Source: Paenilisteria riparia FSL S10-1204 (GTDB lineage Bacteria; Bacillota; Bacilli; Lactobacillales; Listeriaceae). Taken from it: a stretch of DNA of 64,000 bases. The stretch is from NCBI RefSeq assembly GCF_000525995.1, contig NZ_AODL01000003.1, forward strand, positions 1 to 64,000. The letters run 5' to 3'. This document shows positions 1 through 8,677 of this stretch, one piece after another; position 1 is the stretch's first letter, and each line of letters starts with the position of its first letter. The position numbers were made by a program, and so were the translations under genes. The notes below the pieces were generated by a model. It searched no databases. It saw nothing but the letters and a program-made list of their open reading frames with translations, and was not told the origin of the DNA.

Positions 1-1
1 T

Positions 2-374
2 GTGTTCACTCCAAAATATCGACGAAAAATTATCTATGGTCAACTTCGAAAAGATATTGGGGCGATTTTAAGAAAATTATGCGAAATGAAAGATGTAGAA
101 ATCATTGAAGCTCATGCCATGCCAGATCATATTCATATGCTCGTACGGAATACCGCCTAAAACAAGTGTTTCGAGCTTTATGGGCTTTTTGAAGGGGCGT
201 AGCGCTATACTAATCCATGAGCGTCATGCCAATTTAAAATACAATTATGGCAATCGCACATTCTGGTCTAAGGGCTATTATGTATCTACTGTGGGACTGA
301 ATCAAAAAACAATCCAAAAGTATATAAGAGAACAAGAAGCAGAGGACTGGATTAAGGCTAGTATAAGCAAATGA
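2..374 (+). pseudogene. IS200/IS605-family TnpA transposase, frameshifted and cut by the window edge
   Basis: This is a Y1 HUH transposase of the kind that moves single-stranded IS200/IS605 DNA. The frame opening at base 2 reads VFTPKYRRKIIYG and then MPDHIHML, which holds the HUH metal-binding motif (HIH). It runs into a stop at about base 158. The rest (IPPKTSVSSFMGFLKG, then GYYVSTVG with the catalytic Tyr region) continues in another frame from about base 145 to 374. A one-base change near 138-150 therefore splits the gene, and the first few codons lie outside the window. Family assignment is firm and the copy is almost certainly dead. IS200-type right-end hairpins follow it. Confidence 0.85.
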
Positions 375-450
375 GAATACATGGACCCATTCAAAACATA
401 AAAATTTGTCAACATCAGCAGCATAGAAGCGGTTGGCGGTCACTTAGGAA

Positions 451-525
451 GGGTCCCTTTAGGGGCCAAGCGAGTATTGAGCCCTTCTAGGGCTAATAAA
501 AAGCCACCCGTTCACACGGGTGGAT
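451..525 (+). mobile_element. Right end of the IS200/IS605 element (hairpins)
   Basis: Three small inverted repeats lie downstream of the transposase remnant. They are GGGTCCC/GGGGCC-like arms near 451-466, AGCCC/GGGCT at 480-494, and CCACCCG/CGGGTGG at 504-523 with a six-base loop. IS200/IS605 ends carry subterminal hairpins recognised by TnpA, so this is read as the right end. The exact cleavage site is not determined. Confidence 0.55.
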
Positions 526-611
526 AGTTACTCGCTTTTAAATAGACATCTTTGATTAGTAGTTTGGCAATTTCTTTCATTATGGCTATATAATCATTTG
601 ACGACCTAATA

Positions 612-620
612 TGCTATAAT
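612..620 (+). promoter_or_regulatory. Extended -10 promoter for the gene at 656
   Basis: TGC-TATAAT is a perfect -10 hexamer with the TGn extension. No good -35 lies 17 bases upstream, as expected for an extended -10 promoter. The start codon of the next gene is 36 bases downstream with AGGAGG in between. Confidence 0.5.
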
Positions 621-655
621 GAAAACGGATAACAAAACCAAGGAGGAATCAACCA

Positions 656-1015
656 ATGAAAAAATTATTCGATGAAACACATGAATCTGAGGCAAGGTTT
701 TACCGCACGATTTGGTATGGTTATGTGGAGGGGGATCTGGATGATGCGCTACAAGAAAACATTGTTTCAATTGTAAGGGCGGACTTGACACAAAAAGCAG
801 ATAATCCACCAACTGCAACGCATTGGGTTTTCTACGGTGGTGCGACGAATAAAGATGCGGTTGGTGATACGGTTCGTGCTTCGCTCATGATTCGGGAGCG
901 AGACGGTGATTTTGTTTGCCATTATAATATGAGTGATTTTGACTTTGTGATGGTTTTTGATATGGTTGAGACCTTTAAAGTGAATTTACAAAAGCAATTA
1001 AATACGATAGAGTGA
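656..1015 (+). CDS. Hypothetical protein, 119 aa
   Basis: A strong AGGAGG ribosome site lies 8 bases before the ATG. The protein is small, acidic and apparently cytosolic, with no signal peptide or membrane segment. The C-terminal half is rich in aromatic residues and Asp (MSDFDFVMVFDMVETF). I do not recognise a family. It stands alone between the IS200 remnant and another small hypothetical gene. Confidence 0.7.
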   Translation: MKKLFDETHESEARFYRTIWYGYVEGDLDDALQENIVSIVRADLTQKADNPPTATHWVFYGGATNKDAVGDTVRASLMIRERDGDFVCHYNMSDFDFVMVFDMVETFKVNLQKQLNTIE

Positions 1016-1144
1016 TAACAAACTGAGAAATCAGGTTATGAAAGGATGGGCATGAGGAATCTGAAATTTTCTCGTGTTCTAGCCTTTTATGTTGTGAAAA
1101 GTAGAAATGCGGAGATATGTATGAAATGGCAAGGAGGAATCGGG

Positions 1145-1402
1145 ATGAGGGAACTTCAATTCAAGGAACAAGTGAACGGATTTCAATTGTGCTTGCTGTC
1201 GACAAACTCTGGTATGCATACGTATATTGCTATTATTGCTTTGGATAAGACGGGACGAAATTTTGAACAAAATACGAAATATATAACGTGTCTCCATCAT
1301 CCTGAGGTAATGTTAAATCGAGCGATGAGGAAGTTCAATCGAAGTAACCCATATGCGATTGTTTTTGATTGGAAGAAGCAGGCGGAGATAATTTTGGATT
1401 AG
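1145..1402 (+). CDS. Hypothetical protein, 85 aa
   Basis: The frame is open further upstream, but AGGAGG at 1132-1137 sits 7 bases before the ATG at 1145 and decides this start. The product (MRELQFKEQVNGFQLCLL...) is soluble and basic toward its C-terminus, with no recognisable domain. It may share a transcript with the gene at 656, and a terminator follows directly. Confidence 0.6.
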   Translation: MRELQFKEQVNGFQLCLLSTNSGMHTYIAIIALDKTGRNFEQNTKYITCLHHPEVMLNRAMRKFNRSNPYAIVFDWKKQAEIILD

Positions 1403-1428
1403 TTGATAAGATAGACGATAAACATATA

Positions 1429-1460
1429 ACGCTATGCATTTTTATGTAGCGCTTTTTTTT
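1429..1460 (+). terminator. Intrinsic terminator
   Basis: ACGCTA pairs with TAGCG(C) across a 12-base loop and is followed by eight Ts. It ends the transcript carrying the small hypothetical genes. Confidence 0.7.
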
Positions 1461-1567
1461 ATATATTGACAGATTCTTTGGCAGGGTTTTCGTATGTGCT
1501 ACGGAGAATGTGAGTCTATGCCTAGTTTTTATTTAGTGTCATCATTCGAAATTGTCTAAAATTTGCA

Positions 1568-1596
1568 TTGACAAACGCCCGATTTAGCTATAAGAT
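1568..1596 (+). promoter_or_regulatory. Sigma-A promoter of the acetamidase-permease operon
   Basis: TTGACA (1568-1573) and TAAGAT (1591-1596) are separated by exactly 17 bases. The gene starts 31 bases downstream of the -10. Confidence 0.75.
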
Positions 1597-1627
1597 AAAT
1601 GCAATAAAACAGAAAGGGTGAAACATC

Positions 1628-2533
1628 ATGGTACAAATAATAAGAAAAGGCTCACCAATCTACGCGATGGACAAAAACAATAGTCCCGTTGCAACAGCAA
1701 AAGACGGAGACCGCTTAGTTTTTGAGGCGTACGATTGCTTTGAAGACCAGCTTACAGATGCGCACGATGCTTTTGAGAAGTTGGACTGGAATCGTATTAA
1801 TCCTGCAACAGGGCCAGTTTATGTGGAAGGCGCAGAGGTTGGTGATATTTTAGCCGTAACGATTGAGAAACTAGAGATTGGTGATACTGCGACATTATTT
1901 ACTGGGCCTGACTCTGGTGTTATGGGTGATGAGTTGACAGAAAATACGATTCGTCGTCTCTCAATTGAAAATGGAGTTGTCAAATTTTCAGAAAACATAA
2001 ACTTGCCGCTAAATAAAATGATTGGTGTCATTGGCACGGCGCCTGCGGGAGAGGCAGTTTCTTGTGGAACGCCGGATGCGCACGGTGGGAATATGGACTG
2101 TAAGGAAATCGGCGAGGGAACGACTTTATTTCTGCCAGTAAATGTGGCTGGTGCGCTACTTGCGATGGGCGATTGCCATGCAGCAATGGGAGACGGCGAA
2201 GTTTCTGTTTGTGGCGCTGAAGTACCTTGTGACATAACGGTTACTATTAAAGTTTTCAAAAATAAAGATTGGCCGACACCGTTCTTATTGCGCGACGGTA
2301 AGTTAAGTACGATTGCCTCTGCAAAAACGATTGACGCGGCAAATATCATGGCAACGAAGCAAATGGTTCACTTTGTGGAGAGTTACACGGAATTGACGAA
2401 AGGGGAAGCGATTCATTTACTGTCACTGGCAGGAAATTTGCGAGTATGTCAAATTGTTGATCCGAATAAGACCGCACGAATGGAATTACCACTTACCTAT
2501 CTTACAAAATGGAGCACAGAGGAGCTGAACTAA
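1628..2533 (+). CDS. Acetamidase/formamidase family protein
   Basis: This 301-aa protein belongs to the FmdA/AmdA family, which hydrolyses short amides such as formamide or acetamide to acid and ammonia. Family landmarks are the PDAHGGNMD motif near residue 150 and GDCHAAMGDGE near residue 180. The length is typical of the shorter bacterial members. AAAGGG lies upstream of the ATG. The stop codon is one base from the ATG of an amino-acid permease, so the two are translationally linked and the permease may bring in the amide or a related compound. The true substrate cannot be read from sequence. Confidence 0.88.
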   Translation: MVQIIRKGSPIYAMDKNNSPVATAKDGDRLVFEAYDCFEDQLTDAHDAFEKLDWNRINPATGPVYVEGAEVGDILAVTIEKLEIGDTATLFTGPDSGVMGDELTENTIRRLSIENGVVKFSENINLPLNKMIGVIGTAPAGEAVSCGTPDAHGGNMDCKEIGEGTTLFLPVNVAGALLAMGDCHAAMGDGEVSVCGAEVPCDITVTIKVFKNKDWPTPFLLRDGKLSTIASAKTIDAANIMATKQMVHFVESYTELTKGEAIHLLSLAGNLRVCQIVDPNKTARMELPLTYLTKWSTEELN

Positions 2534-2534
2534 T

Positions 2535-3890
2535 ATGACACAACCAGAAAAAGGTAGTTTGGAGTCGTTTGGCTACAAGCAAGAATTAAAAAGAACATTA
2601 ACTTTAAAAGATTTAATTATATATGGACTTATCTTTATGGTACCAATTGCCCCGTTTGGGATTTACGGAGAAGTAGTAACAGCATCGAAAGGGATGATTG
2701 TACTTACATACATGATTGGTATGATTGCGATGTTATTTACGGCGCTCAGTTATGGCTCGATGTCGCGTGCTTTCCCAATCGCGGGCTCAGTATATGCTTA
2801 TGCTCAGCGAGGGATTAATAAAACAGTTGGATTCTTAGCTGGTTGGATGATTTTGCTGGACTATATCTTTGTGCCAGCGCTACTTTATGTTGTATCAGCC
2901 AACTCGTTAAAAGCGATTGTGCCTGATGTGCCAGTTTGGATTTGGCTTGTCATCTTTATTTTGGTGAATAGTTGGATTAATATTCGTGGGATTGCATTCA
3001 CGGCACGTGCGAATATCGTGTTTCTTGTTGGCGAATTGATTGTGCTGGCCATTTTTATAGCGGTTGGTGTTGTTGCGATTTCGAATGGTGCTGGTGACGG
3101 CGTGACAATCAAGCCGATTTATAATGCTGCTGATTTCAACTTGCCATTCGTGATGACTGCGGTTTCTGTGGCTGTACTTAGTTTCCTAGGTTTTGACGGA
3201 ATTAGTACGCTTGCTGAGGAAACGAAAGGCGGGAATAAGACGGTCGGAAAAGCGATTTTGTGGGCGCTTATGTTGGTTGGATTCTTGTTTATCATTCAGA
3301 CGTATATTGCGGCGTTGATTCATCCTGATTATCTCAATTTTGACAATATTGACACGGCTTTTTACCAAATTGCAGGTGAAGCTGGCGGTCCATTCTTGAA
3401 AAATACGACGATTATCGCAACGATTCTTTCTTGGGGCTTTGCCAATGCGCTCGCTGCTCAAGCCGCTATTTCACGGATTTTATTCGGAATGGCGCGTGAC
3501 CAGAACTTACCGAAGTTCCTCGCAAAAGTGCATCCGCGATACCAAACACCATACTTAAGTACATTGATGGTTGGTATCGTATCACTTGTAGTTGGTTTGG
3601 TTTTTGTTAATGATATCGGAATTCTTTCTTCCATCGTAAACTGCGGGGCGTTGACAGCGTTTCTAGTGATTCACGTTTCCGTTGTCTATCACTACATCAT
3701 CAAAATGAAATCGAAAAACTATTTACTCCATCTTGTCGTGCCAATCATTGGCTTTTTAATTATTTTGTATGTCATGATTAACTTAGACATTTTGGCAAAA
3801 ATTATCGGTATTTCGTGGCTTATGGTTGGGATTGTGTATTACATGATACTTCGTTTGACCAAGCGCAATACAACGATAAATATGGACTAA
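2535..3890 (+). CDS. APC-family amino acid permease
   Basis: This 451-aa membrane protein has about 12 hydrophobic helices. The first carries the APC helix-1 pattern (LKDLIIYGLIFMVPIAPFGIYG). The conserved region after helix 2 (SYGSMSRAFPIAGSVYAYAQR) is typical of amino-acid/polyamine permeases of the YhdG/PuuP type. It starts one base after the acetamidase stop, so it is the second gene of a two-gene operon. The substrate is probably an amino acid, amine or amide but is not specified by sequence. A strong bidirectional terminator follows. Confidence 0.88.
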   Translation: MTQPEKGSLESFGYKQELKRTLTLKDLIIYGLIFMVPIAPFGIYGEVVTASKGMIVLTYMIGMIAMLFTALSYGSMSRAFPIAGSVYAYAQRGINKTVGFLAGWMILLDYIFVPALLYVVSANSLKAIVPDVPVWIWLVIFILVNSWINIRGIAFTARANIVFLVGELIVLAIFIAVGVVAISNGAGDGVTIKPIYNAADFNLPFVMTAVSVAVLSFLGFDGISTLAEETKGGNKTVGKAILWALMLVGFLFIIQTYIAALIHPDYLNFDNIDTAFYQIAGEAGGPFLKNTTIIATILSWGFANALAAQAAISRILFGMARDQNLPKFLAKVHPRYQTPYLSTLMVGIVSLVVGLVFVNDIGILSSIVNCGALTAFLVIHVSVVYHYIIKMKSKNYLLHLVVPIIGFLIILYVMINLDILAKIIGISWLMVGIVYYMILRLTKRNTTINMD

Positions 3891-3892
3891 AA

Positions 3893-3932
3893 AAACCTCG
3901 GACAATGGCTTTTAAAGCGCTGTCCGAGGTTT
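3893..3932. terminator. Bidirectional terminator between convergent genes
   Basis: AAACCTCGGACA pairs perfectly with TGTCCGAGGTTT across a 16-base loop. It lies at the junction of the permease (+) and the symporter (-), whose last codons overlap the hairpin. Confidence 0.85.
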
Positions 3933-5366
3933 CTTTTGTGTGAGGAGACTGACGAGTATCGTTACGATAACATTGGCTGCTAGTGGCAAGAAGCCGATGT
4001 TGATATCGCTGATGGCTGTTGGCACGTTAGGAAGAATGGTTGCAAGAGTCATGCTGTAATTGCTAATGAAAATCGTGATCAGAATACCGACGATAATTCC
4101 CGCTAAGGCACCTTGTTTGGTTACCGGATTGCGTTTCATTAAACTGGCAAATAAAGAAGGACAAAGTTGCACAATCAAGCTGTAACCGACTTGTAAGATA
4201 GCTGCCAGTGCATTTCCGCCTTGAAAAACGAAGAGACAAGAAATAATCGCGAGAACTGGTAGTAACATTTTTGAAAGGCGGGCAATCTTTGCATCGGGTG
4301 TGTTTGGTTTGTAGCTGTAAATGATGTTTTTTGTGAGCAACGTAGAAGCGCTCATGAGTAGCATCGAGCCAGGAACAAGAGCAGTCAGCATTCCAGCGGC
4401 GCCAATAATACCAACGAACCACGGATCAAATGTTTGAATTGCGAGTTGCAACAACGCAAGATCGCTTTCATCACCTTCTAATCCTGGAATTTGTAAAACT
4501 GCTGCAAGCCCGATAAAAATAACAAATAAGAGCATTAATGTATAAATTGGACTTATAATCGCGTTCTTCCGGAATGTTCGTGCATTTTTAGCAGTGAACG
4601 TCGATGCAAAAACTTGCGGCCACATATAGAATCCAAGGACATAGAACAGGACGGTAGAAATAAACCAAGTCACTGTATAGGTTGTATGCGGAAATGTGAG
4701 TAGTTCAGGTTTGACGGCTTCGATTTGCTCAAACATCGGGCCAATTCCGCCATAATAATGAATCGGAATGTAAATACCCATGAACACAATGACGGCTAAA
4801 ATCATGAAGTCTTTAAGAACGGCAATCCACGCAATCCCGCGAATTCCCGAGATGATGGAATAAATAATGATGGCAATTGTTCCAACAACGACGGCGGTTT
4901 TCATCGGGATAGCACCATAGGATGTGAGCGAAACGATGATGCCAAGACCTTTTAGTTGGATGACGACAATCGGGATAATGGCAATTACGCCAACGAGGGC
5001 AACAACGACACCGAGTAGATTGCTATCATATTTTTTAGCAAAGAAATCGGACTGAGAGACAAGGCGATGTTCGTGCGCATATTTCCAAATAAGTGGCAGT
5101 AGGAAATAAGACGTGACGTAAGACAAAGCGATGTAAACCATCACATAAACCGCTGAGATGCCTTTGGAATAAGCCCAGCCGCTACCACCAAGAAAAGAAA
5201 ACGTCGTATACACTTCTCCTGCGGTTAGTAAAAAAACGAAAACCGTATTAAAACTACGACCGCCAACCGCCCAATTTTCAAGGTTCATTTTTTGCTTTTG
5301 ACGAGCGCGAATACCGATAGCAATCGTGAGGAGGAAGAAGGCCGTTAAAATAATTAGTGCAATCAT
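3912..5366 (-). CDS. Sodium:solute symporter (SSS family)
   Basis: This 484-aa integral membrane protein has about 13 hydrophobic helices. Its N-terminus (ENWAVGGRSFNTVFVFLLTAGEVYTTFSF) and the later GIRGIAWIAVLKDF segment are characteristic of SSS transporters such as B. subtilis YhjB, which couple Na+ entry to solute uptake. The ATG overlaps the stop of the upstream DUF3311 gene by four bases, so they form a coupled pair as in yhjC-yhjB. The solute is unknown. Confidence 0.9.
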   Translation of the reverse strand: MIALIILTAFFLLTIAIGIRARQKQKMNLENWAVGGRSFNTVFVFLLTAGEVYTTFSFLGGSGWAYSKGISAVYVMVYIALSYVTSYFLLPLIWKYAHEHRLVSQSDFFAKKYDSNLLGVVVALVGVIAIIPIVVIQLKGLGIIVSLTSYGAIPMKTAVVVGTIAIIIYSIISGIRGIAWIAVLKDFMILAVIVFMGIYIPIHYYGGIGPMFEQIEAVKPELLTFPHTTYTVTWFISTVLFYVLGFYMWPQVFASTFTAKNARTFRKNAIISPIYTLMLLFVIFIGLAAVLQIPGLEGDESDLALLQLAIQTFDPWFVGIIGAAGMLTALVPGSMLLMSASTLLTKNIIYSYKPNTPDAKIARLSKMLLPVLAIISCLFVFQGGNALAAILQVGYSLIVQLCPSLFASLMKRNPVTKQGALAGIIVGILITIFISNYSMTLATILPNVPTAISDINIGFLPLAANVIVTILVSLLTQKKPRTAL

Positions 5367-5554
5367 TGCTCTTCCCCCTTATTCTGATGATCAAAATGGT
5401 AAACGACAGCGAGTGTGGCTGTAGATAACAGAATGCCTGCTGCAATCCAGAATAAGCTAAATGGCATACCGAGAACCATTGGATGAATCTTATTCGCAAA
5501 CGGTATCCCGGCTAATAGAAATAAAAATGGAATGATAAGCAATAGCTTAACCAT
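5363..5554 (-). CDS. DUF3311 small membrane protein, symporter partner
   Basis: This 63-aa protein has two hydrophobic helices with a PFxxAGIPFANK-type turn and GMPFSLFWIAAGILL. That matches the DUF3311 family (YhjC-like), which is encoded just upstream of SSS symporters. The open frame runs further upstream, but GAGGGGA ahead of the ATG at 5554 fixes this start. It overlaps the symporter start by four bases. The family is thought to be an accessory subunit; that role is inferred from the constant pairing. Confidence 0.8.
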   Translation of the reverse strand: MVKLLLIIPFLFLLAGIPFANKIHPMVLGMPFSLFWIAAGILLSTATLAVVYHFDHQNKGEEQ

Positions 5555-5691
5555 AAGTTCCCCTCTTTTCGTTTTGAAAACTGTTTTCATCTTACAATAA
5601 TCTGCTGCTTTTTTCAATGTGAGAGGACTTTTGATGCTAGGTTTGGTAAAATAGCTTTGTATAGTAAATCACAAATGAGGAGGTAACAGAA

Positions 5692-6252
5692 ATGGCAATT
5701 AACATGTATTTTGATGATGAGGAAATTGGTCTGGACCGTAAAACGAGTCATCCGCATTTTGTAGCACATTTTAAATCGGATTTTTATTTCGATTGTTCGG
5801 ATGAGCAATCTCCATTTGGAAGTGATGAAGGTGCAGATGTGTTGGTAGAGTTAGAGGGTTTTTTTCAAGATAAGGAAGTTGAGGGTGTTAGTTTATCTGA
5901 TTTTCCAAGGCATGTGATGGAGGACCAGTGGAAACTTACCTATTATCCACCGAAAGATATGGACGAAGGCTCGCTTGCGAAACTAATTGCAGAGCATGAA
6001 AAAGATGTTTGGATGTCAGACCAAGTTGTTCTAGCAACGGCATTTGGGCAAATCAAGATTACAGGATATATTATTCCTGAGTTAAAAGATATGGCACATG
6101 ATGCGCTAGGGCGAATGAAAGCCGTGAATGATGCTTTAGGGCGTGAAGATGCATTTGGTTATTACGACAAAATGTTGTATGATTTGATGACCTTTGACAA
6201 AACCTATGTATCCGTTTTGCCAGATTTTTGGTGTAAGAGATGCCAGATGTAA
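5692..6252 (+). CDS. Hypothetical protein, 186 aa (YfeS-like motif)
   Basis: GAGGAGG lies before the ATG. The protein is soluble and acidic. The stretch SPFGSDEGADVLVELEGF near residue 40 resembles the motif of YfeS-type uncharacterised proteins, but the match is from memory and weak. The C-terminus ends in CKRC, which could bind metal. It stands alone upstream of the toxin-antitoxin pair. Confidence 0.65.
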   Translation: MAINMYFDDEEIGLDRKTSHPHFVAHFKSDFYFDCSDEQSPFGSDEGADVLVELEGFFQDKEVEGVSLSDFPRHVMEDQWKLTYYPPKDMDEGSLAKLIAEHEKDVWMSDQVVLATAFGQIKITGYIIPELKDMAHDALGRMKAVNDALGREDAFGYYDKMLYDLMTFDKTYVSVLPDFWCKRCQM

Positions 6253-6301
6253 CATAAGGATATTGACATGGTAGTACAGGGGGACAAAATTTTTGGGGGG
6301 A

Positions 6302-6330
6302 TTGACAAACCCTATTTAATAGGGTAAAAT
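6302..6330 (+). promoter_or_regulatory. HigBA promoter with operator palindrome in the spacer
   Basis: TTGACA (6302-6307) and TAAAAT (6325-6330) are 17 bases apart. The spacer is almost entirely filled by a perfect palindrome, ACCCTATT-T-AATAGGGT (6309-6325). A repressor bound there would block polymerase. The HTH antitoxin two genes downstream is the obvious candidate. Confidence 0.8.
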
Positions 6331-6346
6331 AAAGGAGCGAAAAGGC

Positions 6347-6712
6347 ATGAAGTTCGAACTAACAAGAGAATTTATTTATGTTGATGAATTTGATAGAAGT
6401 GCGCAGAAATACGGTTTTACAAGCAGAGATTACTTCCATATCGAGCAGCTGCTACTATCAGACCCTAAGAAAGGCACTGTACTACAATTTGCGAATGGCC
6501 TCAGAAAGTTGCGTTACGCACCAATACGTTTTAAAAGCGGAAAGAGTGGCGGGTTTAGAATCTTTTATGTGGATATTGAAAGCTATAATATCGTTGTGAT
6601 GATTACGCTGATCAATAAACGAGAGGCGGATAATCTCACCGATGAAGAACTCCGCTATCTCGGTAAGTTTGTCGTCCAGCTAAAGCAACTATATATGAAT
6701 AAGGAGTGGTAA
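6347..6712 (+). CDS. RelE/ParE-superfamily toxin (HigB-like)
   Basis: This 121-aa protein has the RelE-fold pattern of HigB-type mRNA interferases: LRKLRYAP, then KSGGFRIFYVDIE, then IVVMITLINKREADNLTDEE. Such toxins cleave mRNA on the ribosome. The gene precedes its antitoxin, the order typical of higBA. AAAGGAG lies 9 bases before the ATG. The ribosome site of the antitoxin is inside its last codons, so the two are co-translated. The chain is intact, so it may be active. The fold is recognised by pattern only. Confidence 0.8.
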   Translation: MKFELTREFIYVDEFDRSAQKYGFTSRDYFHIEQLLLSDPKKGTVLQFANGLRKLRYAPIRFKSGKSGGFRIFYVDIESYNIVVMITLINKREADNLTDEELRYLGKFVVQLKQLYMNKEW

Positions 6713-6714
6713 AC

Positions 6715-7035
6715 ATGTCCGAACTATTTGATTCCCTGGAACGCGGTTTGAAACAAGCTGTTGCACACGCCAACAACACAAAGAAAGCCCGCACTAAAAA
6801 AATCGTCATTACCGAGTTGCCAAAATATACAGCAGCTGAAATCAAAGGTTTTCGTCAAAAGATTGAATTAACACAAAGCGCTTTTGCAGAGTTACTAGGC
6901 ATTTCTACAAAAACAGTAGAAGCTTGGGAAAGTGGCCGGAATAACCCAAATGGTTCCGCATCTCGCTTGTTGCAGTTGATTGACACGAACCCCGACGTTT
7001 TATTACAAGCGTTGACAGAACCGGTTTTTTCATAA
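6715..7035 (+). CDS. XRE-family HTH antitoxin (HigA-like)
   Basis: This 106-aa protein has a helix-turn-helix at about residues 45-95 (LTQSAFAELLGISTKTVEAWESG), as in HigA/NadS antitoxins. The N-terminal 40 residues are a basic linker. AAGGAG at 6701-6706 supports the ATG at 6715 over a GTG three codons earlier. It starts two bases after the toxin stop. It probably neutralises the toxin and represses the operon through the palindrome at 6309-6325; the operator link is inferred. Confidence 0.82.
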   Translation: MSELFDSLERGLKQAVAHANNTKKARTKKIVITELPKYTAAEIKGFRQKIELTQSAFAELLGISTKTVEAWESGRNNPNGSASRLLQLIDTNPDVLLQALTEPVFS

Positions 7036-7050
7036 AAGAATAGTTGTCAG

Positions 7051-7097
7051 CAAATCGGCGACAAGCACCCGCATTTTGGGAGTTTGTCGCCGATTTG
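7051..7097. repeat. Long perfect inverted repeat between convergent genes
   Basis: CAAATCGGCGACAA pairs perfectly with TTGTCGCCGATTTG across a 19-base loop. It has no long T-tract on either side, so it is a strong hairpin that may still terminate transcription of the antitoxin and the convergent membrane-protein gene. Confidence 0.65.
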
Positions 7098-7110
7098 TTG
7101 GCATTCCTAG

Positions 7111-7449
7111 TTAATTGACGAAGCTTGTATTTTTGGCTTTCCAGTCTTCTAGTTTAATGAAAACCCAGAAGGAATAGATGCCTAGCGTAATGATAATTAG
7201 GAGTAGCCATTTAATCCAATTACCAAATAGTCCGAATGCGGAGCCGCTAAAGCGCATGCGTCGGCCTTCGATAACCGTGTGATTGATTTTCCAACCGTAA
7301 ATCATTGTGAGCGCCCAAGGGTAGCAGATGCCTAGTGTAAATACAGTCACTAGTATACCTAGAATTGTCCACCCGATAAATTGGAACAGTCCGCCATCGA
7401 AGAACGAAGTCCGCCCATTTTTTGTTTCGTAAAAGTTATCTATTGCCAT
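7111..7449 (-). CDS. DUF898-like small membrane protein
   Basis: This 112-aa protein has two or three hydrophobic helices. The segment GRRMRFSGSAFGLFGNWIKWLLLIIITLGIY matches the DUF898 (YjgN-like) repeat unit, here in a short single-unit form. GGAAGG precedes the ATG. The function of the family is unknown. Confidence 0.7.
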   Translation of the reverse strand: MAIDNFYETKNGRTSFFDGGLFQFIGWTILGILVTVFTLGICYPWALTMIYGWKINHTVIEGRRMRFSGSAFGLFGNWIKWLLLIIITLGIYSFWVFIKLEDWKAKNTSFVN

Positions 7450-7575
7450 TTTTTAACCACCTTCCAATGTATTATATTGTACCTTAGAATGGAGGGATTT
7501 GTCGATATTGCCTCTATCTTTCTTGGTTTTTTCGGGGTACAATAAAGATAAATCTAAGAAAATGAGGTTAGCGCA

Positions 7576-8052
7576 TTGTCAGAGAATTTTGTAGATAAGA
7601 TGGAAAATGGGGAAAAGGCACAGTTCAAGGTGAATCATACGCTAGTTATTTCGAGTAGTTTGCTGTGGATTGCAGTTGGCATATTATTATATGTGGTTTT
7701 TGATCATATCAAAGCGGTGAACGGTACGGAGAAGCTGATTTTGCTTATTTTTATTGGTTTTATTGTATTGAGGCCTTTGTTTCGATTGCTTAATTTGTCA
7801 CCAACGTTGGAGCTTTCGACGGAAGGTATGGCATATCGTGGGGATTTTCAAGCTTGGGATTATGTGGCGGGAGTGAAGATTTTGACGCCGAAGTTTAAGC
7901 TTTTCTCGCAAGGCAAGATGCTGGTGTATACAAAGATTAAGGACAAGCGTGAATTGGCTTGGGATATCGTTGCGGCTGATGTGAACTTACCGTTAGCCGA
8001 TTTGGAAATGTTGCTTTTGGAATGTATGGATCGTTATAAGACGAATGAATGA
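7576..8052 (+). CDS. Two-helix membrane protein with PH-like tail
   Basis: This 158-aa protein begins at a TTG with GAGG upstream; no better start exists. Two hydrophobic helices (about residues 24-45 and 52-70) are followed by a soluble beta-rich region (LELSTEGMAYRGDFQAWDYVAGVKI). This resembles the STM3941-type or PH-like layout of small membrane proteins, though the family is not certain. It is a single gene upstream of ohr. Confidence 0.6.
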   Translation: MSENFVDKMENGEKAQFKVNHTLVISSSLLWIAVGILLYVVFDHIKAVNGTEKLILLIFIGFIVLRPLFRLLNLSPTLELSTEGMAYRGDFQAWDYVAGVKILTPKFKLFSQGKMLVYTKIKDKRELAWDIVAADVNLPLADLEMLLLECMDRYKTNE

Positions 8053-8109
8053 TGTTTTTTTAGCTGCTTTTTAGGGAACTTAGAAAGTATGTGAAGGAGG
8101 TCGTTTTTG

Positions 8110-8535
8110 ATGGGGAAAACATTGTTTACGACAAGTGCAACGGGTGTTGGTGGCCGAACTGGTACGGTGAGTTCGAATGATACGGATTTATCATTTAAAT
8201 TAAGTCGACCGAAGTCATTTCATGGAGAAGGTGGAACGGGGACGAATCCGGAAGAACTTTTTGCCTTAGGTTATGCGGGTTGTTTCGGGAGTGCGTTTCA
8301 ATCAGTTGCTCGTAAGGAGAAATCGGATGCGAAGGCGGCTATTACGGTAGCTGTGTCGATAAATGAGGATGATGCGTTGGGTGGTTATAAGTTAAGTATC
8401 GCGATTACGGCAGAAGTTGCGGATGCAAGCCCTGATGAAGCGCAAAAGTTAGTTGATTTGGCGCACGAGATGTGTCCGTACTCGAAGGCAACACGTGGGA
8501 ATGTTGACGTGACACTTCATGTGAAAATGAAATAA
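8110..8535 (+). CDS. ohr: Organic hydroperoxide resistance protein Ohr
   Basis: This 141-aa OsmC/Ohr-family peroxidase reduces organic hydroperoxides with two cysteines. One lies in GYAGCFGSAF (about residue 56) and the other in MCPYSKATRGN near the C-terminus. The N-terminal FTTSATGVGGRTGTV is typical of Ohr. GGAGG before the site supports the ATG at 8110, although the TTG just before it is also in frame. No OhrR regulator gene is adjacent. Confidence 0.9.
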   Translation: MGKTLFTTSATGVGGRTGTVSSNDTDLSFKLSRPKSFHGEGGTGTNPEELFALGYAGCFGSAFQSVARKEKSDAKAAITVAVSINEDDALGGYKLSIAITAEVADASPDEAQKLVDLAHEMCPYSKATRGNVDVTLHVKMK

Positions 8536-8540
8536 TAGCG

Positions 8541-8591
8541 TAGTTGGACTAGAATTCATTGATTCACTGAGTTCTGGCCCAACTATTTTTT
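8541..8591 (+). terminator. Intrinsic terminator after ohr
   Basis: TAGTTGG...TTCA pairs with TGAGTTCTGG...CCAACTA (with G-U pairs) and is followed by six Ts. Confidence 0.7.
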
Positions 8592-8677
8592 ATATCTACA
8601 TCTTAAGGTCAGGTGGGCATTGCTACTTTTTTGGTGTACAATAAGTTAATAGCAAGAATAGGCGTGGAGGTAAAGAG

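Noticed and set aside
1819..2349. 176-codon ORF antisense to the acetamidase gene
   Set aside because: Shadow frame of a clear enzyme gene; no start signals or domain.
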